From Phascolarctobacterium succinatutens CAG:287 (GTDB lineage: Bacteria > Bacillota > Negativicutes > Acidaminococcales > Acidaminococcaceae), in contig NZ_FR892746.1 in the NCBI RefSeq assembly GCF_000434895.1, positions 1 to 20,670 on the forward strand: a stretch of 20,670 nucleotides of DNA, given 5' to 3'. The position numbers and the translations under genes are program-made. Shown here in pieces: positions 7,008 through 14,133 of the stretch (positions are counted from its first letter, which is position 1; each line of letters opens with the position of its first letter). A model generated the notes under the pieces. That model had not been told where the DNA came from and did not search any database. It saw nothing but the letters and a program-made list of their open reading frames with translations.

Positions 7008-8546
7008 TTATTTACCTTCAACCATGCCTTCCATGGAACCGGTTTCAGCAAACATTTTGTAGCAATCGAATGCTTCTGCCAGGATGTGCGGGGTTTGGCT
7101 GTTACCGCAAGCTTCGCAAGCGCGTTTGAAGTAATCATACAGCCAAGGTTGATATTTCGGGTTAGCGATTTGATCGATGATGATCGGAGCTTTTTCTTTC
7201 GGGCTCAGGCCACGCAGGTCAGCAACGCCACGTTCGGAAACGATAACGTCAACGTCCAGGGTAGCATGGTCGATATGGCTGCAGAACGGAACTACGGAAG
7301 AAATCTTGCCGCCTTTTGCCAAGGAGTTGGTGAAGAATACGGTCAGGTAGCCGTTACGAGCGAAGTCGCCGGAACCGCCAACGCCGTTCATCAGCTTGGT
7401 GCCGCAAACATGAGTGGAGTTTACGTTACCATAGATATCAACTTCAATAGCAGTGTTCATTGCGATTACGCCGATACGACGAGCAACTTCAGGGCTGTTG
7501 GAGATTTCTTGCGGACGGAGCAGCAAGTATTTTTTGTAGTGTTCTACGTTCTCGTAGAATTTCTTTTGGCACTCAGGAGACGGAGTCAGAGCGGTACCGG
7601 AAGCAACGCGGAGTTTACCAGCGTCGATCAGGTCGAACATACCATCTTGAATAACCTCAGTGTAAACGGTCAGGTCTTCGAAATCGGAGTTAACCAGACC
7701 ATTGATAACTGCGTTAGCAACGGAGCCTACGCCGGATTGCAACGGCAGCAGATTTTTCGGCAGACGGCCTTCTTTAACTTCGTTTTTCAGGAAGTTAACG
7801 AGGTTAGCGCCCATATGTTTAGCGTCGTCGTCGATTTCGCCCAGCGGACGAACGATGTCAGGACGGTCGCAAGGAACTACTGCAACGATTTTTTCTACTT
7901 CGCAAGGAATGTAGGTGGTACCGATGCGGTCTTCCGGAGCGGTGATAGGAATCGGTTGACGATTCGGGGGATCCAGAGGAATATAGGAGTCATGCATGCC
8001 TTCCAGGCCTACCGGTTGAGTGGTGTTAACTTCAACGATAACTTTTTTAGCACCAGCTACATAAGAGGAGCTGTTGCCCATGGAAGTGGTCGGAATCAGG
8101 CCAACCATGCCATTGCCGAGGTCGTTGATTTTGCAAACTTCAACGATTGCAACATCCGGACCGGTCGGACGGCCAGCCATGTAACCATAGCGAACCATTT
8201 GAGCCATGTGAGACAGATGAATATCAGCGTATTTTACTTTACCAGCGTTGATAGCTTTACGCATGGTGCCGTTGGTCTGGTAAGGCAGACGACGGTCAAT
8301 GATGTCAGCTTCAACCATTGCTTGGTCGATTTCAGGACCAACAGATGCGCCAGTCCAAACGTTAACTTTGAAAGGAGTTTTTTTGCCCTTTTCAGCAAGA
8401 GCCAGAGGAACAGCTTTCGGATAGCCAGACGGGGTAAAACCGCTGACACCTAAATTGTCACCATCTTTTACGAATTCTGCAGCAGCTTCAGCGCTCATCA
8501 CTTTGTCAGCTACTACGTCACAAATGCGATCTTTAATATCGATCAT
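7008..8546 (-). CDS. Succinyl-CoA:acetate/propionate CoA-transferase (acetyl-CoA hydrolase/transferase family)
   Basis: A 512-residue class I CoA-transferase of the Cat1/AarC/Ach1 group, cytosolic. It would move CoA from propionyl-CoA or acetyl-CoA to succinate, supplying succinyl-CoA to the mutase without ATP cost. Visible motifs are GVGSVANAV (272-280), YTEVIQDG (295-302), where Glu297 aligns with the catalytic glutamate that forms the glutamyl-CoA thioester, and a downstream GSGDFARN stretch. The start has GGAGGAAGG upstream and follows a long regulatory region. As first gene of the propionate operon it fits the CoA-recycling step. Database names such as acetyl-CoA hydrolase would be misleading; 4-hydroxybutyrate CoA-transferase is a less likely alternative. 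Confidence 0.92.
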   Translation of the reverse strand: MIDIKDRICDVVADKVMSAEAAAEFVKDGDNLGVSGFTPSGYPKAVPLALAEKGKKTPFKVNVWTGASVGPEIDQAMVEADIIDRRLPYQTNGTMRKAINAGKVKYADIHLSHMAQMVRYGYMAGRPTGPDVAIVEVCKINDLGNGMVGLIPTTSMGNSSSYVAGAKKVIVEVNTTQPVGLEGMHDSYIPLDPPNRQPIPITAPEDRIGTTYIPCEVEKIVAVVPCDRPDIVRPLGEIDDDAKHMGANLVNFLKNEVKEGRLPKNLLPLQSGVGSVANAVINGLVNSDFEDLTVYTEVIQDGMFDLIDAGKLRVASGTALTPSPECQKKFYENVEHYKKYLLLRPQEISNSPEVARRIGVIAMNTAIEVDIYGNVNSTHVCGTKLMNGVGGSGDFARNGYLTVFFTNSLAKGGKISSVVPFCSHIDHATLDVDVIVSERGVADLRGLSPKEKAPIIIDQIANPKYQPWLYDYFKRACEACGNSQTPHILAEAFDCYKMFAETGSMEGMVEGK

Positions 8547-8685
8547 GTTTACCTTCCTCCTTTTAATTAGGACATTGAGTTTTTATAAGGGTGTTACCCC
8601 TTTGCATATAACTTATCAGCAATACCTTGCGGCATTACGAATAAGATATTACCGTATATCAAGCTCTTCACAAATATTTCATACT

Positions 8686-8699
8686 TGACTATATAGTCA
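8686..8699. promoter_or_regulatory. Perfect 14-bp palindrome, candidate operator
   Basis: TGACTATATAGTCA reads identically on both strands. It lies about 140 bp upstream of the CoA-transferase start, between two candidate promoters. Size and symmetry suit a dimeric winged-helix (for example MarR- or Crp-like) regulator, but no specific regulator can be named. Confidence 0.5.
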
Positions 8700-8772
8700 T
8701 TTCGACATATAAGAGAAAACTCCTGCTTATACTATAAATATTTTTTCAAAGGCTTCTTTACTATCTGCTACA

Positions 8773-8778
8773 ATTATA
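8773..8778 (-). promoter_or_regulatory. Candidate extended -10 promoter for the propionate operon
   Basis: On the minus strand TGTTATAAT gives a consensus -10 (TATAAT) with the TG extension. No good -35 lies at 17 bp; TTGACA is present but 30 bp upstream. Between them sits the inverted repeat CAGAAAAA/TTTTTCTG (8788-8810), which could recruit a regulator. It would leave a leader of about 220 nt before the CoA-transferase gene. Confidence 0.5.
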
Positions 8779-8787
8779 ACACATTTT

Positions 8788-8810
8788 CAGAAAAACTTCA
8801 CTTTTTTCTG
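8788..8810. repeat. Inverted repeat overlapping the promoter region
   Basis: CAGAAAAA (8788-8795) and TTTTTCTG (8803-8810) are perfect complements with a 7-bp spacer, immediately upstream of the extended -10 motif where a -35 would normally be. The position suits an activator or repressor site. Confidence 0.4.
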
Positions 8811-8910
8811 TCAAATTTTTCCTGTCTTTTACATAGCGGGTAAATTGCACTCAACGCTATATATAATACCAATAAAATTGTAACACTGCAAGCTTTTTCT
8901 TTACAAATTT

Positions 8911-8947
8911 ACAAAATACCCCCTTCTTTTCAAGGAAAAAAAGGGGG
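8911..8947 (-). terminator. Intrinsic terminator of the hydrogenase operon
   Basis: About 25 nt after the hydA stop, the transcript forms a 13-bp stem (CCCCCUUUUUUUC with GAAAAGAAGGGGG, one U-G pair) with a 3-nt loop, followed by UAUUUUGU. This separates the hydrogenase operon from the propionate operon. Confidence 0.85.
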
Positions 8948-8971
8948 ATTTGTATTATCCAGCTAGAACAA

Positions 8972-10696
8972 TTAACGGTTTTGCGCGTGGTAGTGTGTGT
9001 GTAATAGACTATGAGCCTTCTCAGAAAGAGGTTTGCCTAACCAAGTATCATAAAGTGTTTTTATTTCCGGGTTTTCGTGCGATTTTCGTAATTCGCTTGT
9101 ACGGTCGCAATTAAAAATCGCTTCACGGCGTTTTTGCCTGATGGAAGCATCCACAGGAACCGGCTGACCGCCGCCGCCGATGCAGCCGCCCGGGCAGGCC
9201 ATAACCTCAATAAACTGATAATCCGCGGTACCTGCTTTAATGCGTTCCAGCATCATCTTGGCAGATTTAAGTGTATGTACTACAGCAACCTTCACGGATA
9301 CGCCTGCTACATCAATAACAGCCTCGCGTGTCTGCTCCATGCCACGTACCTCATTATATTCAAGCTTCGGCAGCTCCTTGCCGGCAACAACCTCGGCCAC
9401 AGTACGCAAAGCCGCTTCCATAACGCCGCCTGTAGTACCGAAAATAACTGCGGCACCAGTACCGGTTCCCAGCGGAGAATCGAACTCAGCTTCTTCCAGC
9501 GCGTTAAAATCAATACCCGCTTCGCGGATCATGCGTCCCAGCTCGCGCGTTGTAATAACTACGTCTACATCACGATAACCGCTGGCGCACATTTCCTCAC
9601 GTGCAGCCTCTACCTTTTTCGCAGTACAGGGCATTACGGATACACTGACGATCTTCGCAGGATCAATGCCTGCACGTTCCACAAAGTAGGTTTTGGCAAC
9701 AGCACCGAACATCTGCTGCGGAGACTTGGCAGTAGAAAGATGCGGCAGTAGCTCAGGATATTTCAGCTCAATCATATTTACCCAGCCTGGGCTGCAGGAG
9801 GTAATCATCGGCAGCACGCCTCCGTTCTGCAGACGCTGCAGGAACTCATGGCCTTCCTCCATAATAGTCAGGTCGGCAGAGAAGTTTGTATCGAAAACCT
9901 TGTCAAAGCCTAAATGGCGCAATGCCGCAACCATTTTACCGGTAACCACCTGACCTGCCGGAATGCCCAGCTCCTCGCCCAAGGCAACACGCACAGACGG
10001 AGCAGTCTGTACAACGACAATTTTTTCCGGATTGTTGATTGCTTCCCAAACCTTGTCTGTATCATCTTTTTCCACAATAGCACCTGTCGGGCAGACATCG
10101 GCGCACTGGCCGCAGTAGGTGCAGGCACTGTTGAGCAGGTCATGCTCAAAGGCTGTAGAAACCATGGTGTTGAAGCCACGGCCGGCAAAGCTGTAAACAC
10201 TCATACCCTGCACATCACGGCAGACACGGATGCAGCGGCCGCAGAGAATGCATTTTTCCTGATCGCGTACCAGCGACGGATTGCTGTTATCAATAGTACG
10301 CGCCCTTGTTTCGCCACCCTCGAAGCGCAGCTTACGCACGCCTAAGTCAGCAGCGATTTTCTGCAGCTCGCAGTCACCGTTCTTTTGGCAGCACAGGCAG
10401 TCCTTCGGGTGATTGGTCAAAAGCAGCTCCAGTACTGTTTTACGCGCTTCGCGTACCTTGGAGGTATTAGTTTTTACTACCATACCCTCGCTTACAGGAT
10501 ATACGCAGGAAGCAACCAGAGTACGCGCACCGCTGGCCTCTACCATACACAGGCGGCAGGCACCCTCCGGACGCAGGTCCGGATGATAGCACAGTGTAGG
10601 AATATAAATACCTGCGTTGCGTGCAGCCTCCAGTACACTGGAACCCGCCGGGGCCTGAATCTGTTTTCCATCAATTGTTAAATTAACCATCTGCAT
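8972..10696 (-). CDS. hydA: [FeFe] hydrogenase catalytic subunit HydA (NAD/ferredoxin-linked, trimeric type)
   Basis: A 574-residue cytosolic [FeFe] hydrogenase. In order: an N-terminal [2Fe-2S] domain (Cys36, 47, 50, 64), a His-Cys3 [4Fe-4S] site (His96, Cys100, 103, 109), two ferredoxin clusters (Cys149/152/155/159 and 192/195/198/202) and the H-cluster domain. The latter has L1 TSCSPGW (299-305), L2 MPCTAKK (355-361) and L3 VMACPGGC (498-505), and the chain ends in the small-subunit-like tail. L1 differs from the usual TSCCPGW: the second Cys, an H-cluster ligand in crystallised enzymes, is Ser302. With NuoE- and NuoF-like partners it would form the HydABC complex, which couples NADH and reduced ferredoxin oxidation to H2 release or the reverse. 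GGAGGGG precedes the start, 14 nt after hydB. Confidence 0.95.
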   Translation of the reverse strand: MQMVNLTIDGKQIQAPAGSSVLEAARNAGIYIPTLCYHPDLRPEGACRLCMVEASGARTLVASCVYPVSEGMVVKTNTSKVREARKTVLELLLTNHPKDCLCCQKNGDCELQKIAADLGVRKLRFEGGETRARTIDNSNPSLVRDQEKCILCGRCIRVCRDVQGMSVYSFAGRGFNTMVSTAFEHDLLNSACTYCGQCADVCPTGAIVEKDDTDKVWEAINNPEKIVVVQTAPSVRVALGEELGIPAGQVVTGKMVAALRHLGFDKVFDTNFSADLTIMEEGHEFLQRLQNGGVLPMITSCSPGWVNMIELKYPELLPHLSTAKSPQQMFGAVAKTYFVERAGIDPAKIVSVSVMPCTAKKVEAAREEMCASGYRDVDVVITTRELGRMIREAGIDFNALEEAEFDSPLGTGTGAAVIFGTTGGVMEAALRTVAEVVAGKELPKLEYNEVRGMEQTREAVIDVAGVSVKVAVVHTLKSAKMMLERIKAGTADYQFIEVMACPGGCIGGGGQPVPVDASIRQKRREAIFNCDRTSELRKSHENPEIKTLYDTWLGKPLSEKAHSLLHTHYHAQNR

Positions 10697-10710
10697 CTTC
10701 AGTCCCCTCC

Positions 10711-12501
10711 TTATGCCTTGCTGATTGCCTTAAACGGACACGCCGTCATGCAGGCACCGCATTTAATGCATTTATTCTGATCAATAACATGTTTTGTTTT
10801 CGGTGAACCGCTGATAGCCTGTACCGGGCACTGACGTGCACACAGACCGCAGCCGCGGCAGGCATCACTGATTTCGTAATGCAGCATCTTTTCACAAACA
10901 CCTGCGGGACAGCGCTTTTCTTTGATATGCGCCTCGTATTCATCTCTGAAGTATTTCAGAGTACTCAATACAGGGTTAGGGGCAGTTTGTCCCAAGCCGC
11001 ACAAAGCTGTTTCCTTGATATTCTTGGCCAGGTTTTCCAGCAGCTCGATATCGCCCTCGCGTCCCTGTCCTTCCGTAATACGGGTAAGAATTTCCAGCAT
11101 ACGCTTCGTGCCTTCGCGGCAGGGAGTACATTTGCCGCAGGATTCCGATTGCGTAAAGTTCAGGAAGAACTTGGCAACGTCAACCATGCAGGTATCCTCA
11201 TCCATAACAACCAGACCGCCGCTGCCCATCATAGCGCCGGCAGCAATCAAGGAATCGTAATCTACCGGCAAATCCAGCATGCTTTCTGGCAGACAGCCGC
11301 CGGACGGACCGCCGATCTGTACAGCCTTAAACTTTTTGCCGTTGGTAATACCGCCGCCGATATCGTAGATAATCTCGCGCATGGTAATACCCATCGGCAC
11401 CTCTGCCAGACCGGTATTATTGATTTTGCCTGTCAACGCAAAAACCTTGGTGCCCTTGGATTTTTCGGTACCCAGCCGGCAGTACCAATCTGCGCCGTTA
11501 ACTATAATCTGCGCAACATTGGCAAAGGTTTCTACGTTGTTGATATTAGTCGGCTTGCCCCACAGGCCGCTGACCGCTGGGAATGGTGGACGTGGACGCG
11601 GCATACCGCGCTTGCCTTCAATAGAAGCCATCAGTGCAGTTTCTTCGCCGCAAACGAAGGCACCGGCACCCTCTTTAATATGAATAGTAAAGCTGAAATC
11701 ACTTTCAAAAATATGCTCGCCTAACAGGCCCATTTCTTCAGCCTGAGCAATGGCGGTACGCAAGCGTTTGATAGCCAGCGGATATTCCGCACGTACATAG
11801 ATATAGCCTTCATCCGCACCCATAGCATAGCCGCAGATAGCCATGCCTTCCAATACACGGTGCGGGTCACCCTCCAGAACGCTGCGGTCCATAAATGCGC
11901 CAGGGTCACCCTCGTCCGCATTACAGATAACATACTTTTTATCGCTCTCGGAGTTTTTGGCAAACTGCCATTTCATACCGGTCGGGAAGCCGCCGCCGCC
12001 ACGACCGCGCAGGCCGGATTTTTTAACCTCGTCCACAACCTCCTGCGGAGTCATCTGCGTAACAGCCTTAGCCAATGCCTCATAACCGCCTACGGCGATA
12101 TATTCTTCAATAGCTTCCGGGTTGATAGCGCCGCAGTTAGCCAATACCAGACGATGCTGCTTTTTGTAGAAGCCGATTTCCGAATAACGCGGAACCTGCT
12201 CCTGATTGATGGGTTCACGATAGAGCAGACGCTGTACGATGCGTCCTTTATATAAATGTTCTTCAACGATGGTTTTAACGTCCTCCGGCTTTACACCGCA
12301 ATAGAAGGTGCCTTCCGGATAAACGATAACCAGCGGTCCGTGCTCGCAGAAGCCATGGCAACCTGTTTCAACAACCATCACCTCATCCTGCAGGCCAAAC
12401 TTTTGCAGCTCTCTGGCAAAAGTCAGCTGGATTTCCTTCGAGCCGTTAGCCTTACAGCCCGTACCGCCACACACTAAAACGTGAGCTCTTATATGCTGCA
12501 T
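10711..12501 (-). CDS. hydB: NuoF-like flavin/iron-sulfur subunit HydB of the NAD-linked hydrogenase
   Basis: A 596-residue protein related to complex I NuoF. The N-terminus is a thioredoxin-like [2Fe-2S] domain (Cys11, 16, 48, 52). The core has the FMN/NAD-binding GRGGGGFPTG (166-175) and NADEGDPGAF (194-203) stretches. The NuoF [4Fe-4S] ligands are CGKCTPC (455-461) plus Cys501. The C-terminus adds two ferredoxin clusters (Cys548-558 and Cys578-588). This domain order is that of HydB from electron-bifurcating hydrogenases; the FMN site meets NAD(H) and the C-terminal clusters are thought to serve ferredoxin. AGGTGGAGG supports the start. It is followed by hydA after 14 nt. Whether the enzyme truly bifurcates cannot be told from sequence alone. 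Confidence 0.95.
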   Translation of the reverse strand: MQHIRAHVLVCGGTGCKANGSKEIQLTFARELQKFGLQDEVMVVETGCHGFCEHGPLVIVYPEGTFYCGVKPEDVKTIVEEHLYKGRIVQRLLYREPINQEQVPRYSEIGFYKKQHRLVLANCGAINPEAIEEYIAVGGYEALAKAVTQMTPQEVVDEVKKSGLRGRGGGGFPTGMKWQFAKNSESDKKYVICNADEGDPGAFMDRSVLEGDPHRVLEGMAICGYAMGADEGYIYVRAEYPLAIKRLRTAIAQAEEMGLLGEHIFESDFSFTIHIKEGAGAFVCGEETALMASIEGKRGMPRPRPPFPAVSGLWGKPTNINNVETFANVAQIIVNGADWYCRLGTEKSKGTKVFALTGKINNTGLAEVPMGITMREIIYDIGGGITNGKKFKAVQIGGPSGGCLPESMLDLPVDYDSLIAAGAMMGSGGLVVMDEDTCMVDVAKFFLNFTQSESCGKCTPCREGTKRMLEILTRITEGQGREGDIELLENLAKNIKETALCGLGQTAPNPVLSTLKYFRDEYEAHIKEKRCPAGVCEKMLHYEISDACRGCGLCARQCPVQAISGSPKTKHVIDQNKCIKCGACMTACPFKAISKA

Positions 12502-12578
12502 AATATTTTTCCTCCACCTGTTTTGTTTACAAGCTATGATACATCAGCTTCTCCAACAACTGTGTACCTGCCTGCGGC

Positions 12579-12947
12579 TTATTCCTGATCCAGCCTGCCT
12601 ACGACAAGCTCTTCCACAATATGACCGTTTACCACATGCTCTGCGATAATTTTGGGAACATCCTCCGGGGTTACCTTGCCATATGTAATGCGTGCTTCAC
12701 CCGGACGCACTACGTCAACGAGCACCTCTTTTTCACACATACCGATGCAACCTGTCTGCTGTACCTGCACGTCGAATAAATGACGCTTGTTCAGCTCCTG
12801 CAGGATAGCGCTCATAACCTCGCGCGCACCGGCAGCAATGCCGCAGGTACCCATGCCGACAATAATTTTAGTACCGGAACTCTGACGCAGCTTGATATCT
12901 GCTTTCAGCTTATCTCTCAAAGCGTGTAAATCCGCTAAGCTTTTCAT
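12579..12947 (-). CDS. Small thioredoxin-like [2Fe-2S] protein of the hydrogenase operon
   Basis: A 122-residue protein with a thioredoxin-like ferredoxin fold, beginning MKSLADLHALRDKL. Cysteines near the cluster site are Cys35 (in MGTCGIAAGA) and Cys67/Cys71 (in TGCIGMC). Only three of the usual four ligands are present, whereas the same domain in HydB and HydC has four. From memory, the GxxTCGIAAGA form is common to stand-alone members found in hydrogenase operons, so this is probably a family trait. It may be an accessory electron carrier or fourth complex subunit. The ribosome site GGAGG lies inside the last codons of the preceding ATPase gene, which suggests coupled translation. Confidence 0.85.
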   Translation of the reverse strand: MKSLADLHALRDKLKADIKLRQSSGTKIIVGMGTCGIAAGAREVMSAILQELNKRHLFDVQVQQTGCIGMCEKEVLVDVVRPGEARITYGKVTPEDVPKIIAEHVVNGHIVEELVVGRLDQE

Positions 12948-12951
12948 TCGT

Positions 12952-13503
12952 TTATACCTCCTTACCCTGCACCTGTGCCAGCTGCTCCTTTAAATAAGCA
13001 CCTAGCCAGGCATATATTTCAGGATTGGCAAAGTCACACGCTTCGCCTAGTATTTCTCTGACCTCCTGCGTTCTGAACACCAGCGAGCCGTTAACGCCGT
13101 TATAGACAAATTCCAGCTCGAGCTGCGGCGCCCCCGCCAACAGCACCTGCACGCTGCTCACAATATCTCCCAGCGGCGGCCGGTCAATATTATCTGCCGC
13201 AAAATATGCAGTCAGTTCGGTTCCCTTTCCGGGAGCAGATTGCAGCTCCAGATGTCCGCCGCATTGCTGCGTAACCATATCGATAAAGGGAATTCCCATG
13301 CCTACCTTTCTGGTAGTACGGCTGGTAACAAAGGGGTCACGCACCCGCTGCAGCATTTCGCTGTCCATGCCCTTGCCGTCATCGCGGACGCTGAAAACAA
13401 AGTACCCCTGCTCATTTTCGCTGATAGTCAGCCAGATGTGACGAGCACCGGCAGCCACAGAATTTTGGGCTATATCCAAGATGTGTAATGCCAGCTCCCG
13501 CAT
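12952..13503 (-). CDS. Stand-alone histidine-kinase-type ATPase domain protein in the hydrogenase operon
   Basis: A 183-residue protein whose first two thirds form a GHKL (Bergerat) ATP-binding fold. The N box is DIAQNSVAAGA (10-20), the G1 box DDGKGM (41-46) and the G2-like loop VGMGIPFI. No dimerisation/phosphoacceptor histidine domain, sensor domain or membrane segment is present. The remaining C-terminal third is not one I recognise. It starts 1 nt after the hydC stop, so the two genes are translationally coupled. Similar proteins occur between hydC and the small ferredoxin gene in other Firmicute hydrogenase operons as I recall, but I know of no assigned function. A serine/threonine kinase or a regulatory ATPase acting on the hydrogenase are both possible. 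Confidence 0.85.
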   Translation of the reverse strand: MRELALHILDIAQNSVAAGARHIWLTISENEQGYFVFSVRDDGKGMDSEMLQRVRDPFVTSRTTRKVGMGIPFIDMVTQQCGGHLELQSAPGKGTELTAYFAADNIDRPPLGDIVSSVQVLLAGAPQLELEFVYNGVNGSLVFRTQEVREILGEACDFANPEIYAWLGAYLKEQLAQVQGKEV

Positions 13504-13504
13504 T

Positions 13505-14014
13505 TTATTTATACCTTGCCAAGATACCTGCCAGCTTGTCGGTGGTCAGGCGTCCATGCGTATCATCGTTAATCTGCATAACCGGCGCCAACCCGCAGGC
13601 ACCGATGCAGGCCACAGTTTCCAAAGTAAAACGCAGGTCATCGGTCGTATGTCCGGCCTTAATACCCAGCTGCTTTTCCAGAGCCTGCAGAATTGTTTTG
13701 CCGCCACGCACATGGCAGGCAGTTCCCTGGCAGACACGGATAACATTGCGTCCGCGCGGATTAAGATGGAACAATGAATAAAAGGTTACTACGCCGTAAA
13801 TTTCGGAAATAGGCGTACCTGTTTTATCGGCAATATACTCCAGTACATCCTTAGGCAAATAGTTGTACAGGTTCTGCACTTCCTGCAGAATAGGAATCAA
13901 TGGTCCTTTAACATCTGCGTATTTTCCCAGAATGGCATCTATGCGCTGCTTTTCCGGATTTTCGCCGCCGCAGCAGCTGCATTTACGCTCAAGACGGTTT
14001 TCACTATTGTTCAT
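13505..14014 (-). CDS. hydC: NuoE-like [2Fe-2S] subunit HydC of the NAD-linked hydrogenase
   Basis: A 169-residue homologue of the complex I 24-kDa subunit. After a Cys-rich N-terminal stretch (KCSCCGG, Cys12/14/15), the helical segment leads into a thioredoxin-like fold whose [2Fe-2S] ligands are Cys95 and Cys100 (CQGTAC) and Cys136 and Cys140 (CIGAC). It passes electrons next to the HydB flavin. It is first of the structural genes, with GAGGAGGGG upstream and its own promoter at 14057-14085. The N-terminal cysteine cluster is an addition relative to short NuoE proteins; whether it binds metal is unknown. Confidence 0.94.
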   Translation of the reverse strand: MNNSENRLERKCSCCGGENPEKQRIDAILGKYADVKGPLIPILQEVQNLYNYLPKDVLEYIADKTGTPISEIYGVVTFYSLFHLNPRGRNVIRVCQGTACHVRGGKTILQALEKQLGIKAGHTTDDLRFTLETVACIGACGLAPVMQINDDTHGRLTTDKLAGILARYK

Positions 14015-14056
14015 ACTACCCCTCCTCTAAAGGATTTTTTGTAAACTTACCAACTC

Positions 14057-14085
14057 AGTATACCATTTTACAAGTAAATGCACAA
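14057..14085 (-). promoter_or_regulatory. Promoter for the hydrogenase structural genes
   Basis: On the minus strand TTGTGC (14080-14085), a 17-bp spacer and an extended TGGTATACT -10 (box 14057-14062) lie about 45 bp upstream of hydC. The structural genes can thus be transcribed independently of the five regulatory genes before them. Confidence 0.7.
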
Positions 14086-14087
14086 CA

Positions 14088-14133
14088 CTATTTATGTTAT
14101 TTTTGCTGTATAGTGTACTCTATTTATGCTATT
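14088..14133. repeat. Direct repeat upstream of the hydC promoter
   Basis: CTATTTATGTTATT (14088-14101) and CTATTTATGCTATT (14120-14133) are 14-bp direct repeats with one mismatch, 32 bp apart (about three helical turns), just upstream of the -35. The distal copy overlaps the end of the PHP gene. The placement suits an activator site, but no regulator family is indicated. Confidence 0.4.

Larger units (their letters stand above)
8547..8971 (-). promoter_or_regulatory. Intergenic control region between hydA and the propionate operon
   Basis: This 425-bp AT-rich stretch has no credible gene. From right to left it holds the hydA terminator, an inverted repeat (8788-8810), an extended -10 promoter motif (8773-8778), a 14-bp palindrome (8686-8699), a possible second promoter just downstream of the palindrome (TTGTGA, 16 bp, TAATAT) and a small AAGGG/CCCTT hairpin (8587-8602). 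I looked for cobalamin riboswitch landmarks on the minus strand and saw none. Confidence 0.6.

Noticed and set aside
6836..7129. 97-codon plus-strand frame through the hairpin region
   Set aside because: It overlaps the 3' end of the CoA-transferase gene on the other strand, has no Shine-Dalgarno sequence, and runs through palindromes.
6744..8971. Cobalamin riboswitch in front of the B12-dependent mutase or its operon
   Set aside because: I looked for the B12-box landmarks on the minus strand in both intergenic gaps and did not see them; the hairpins found do not match that class.
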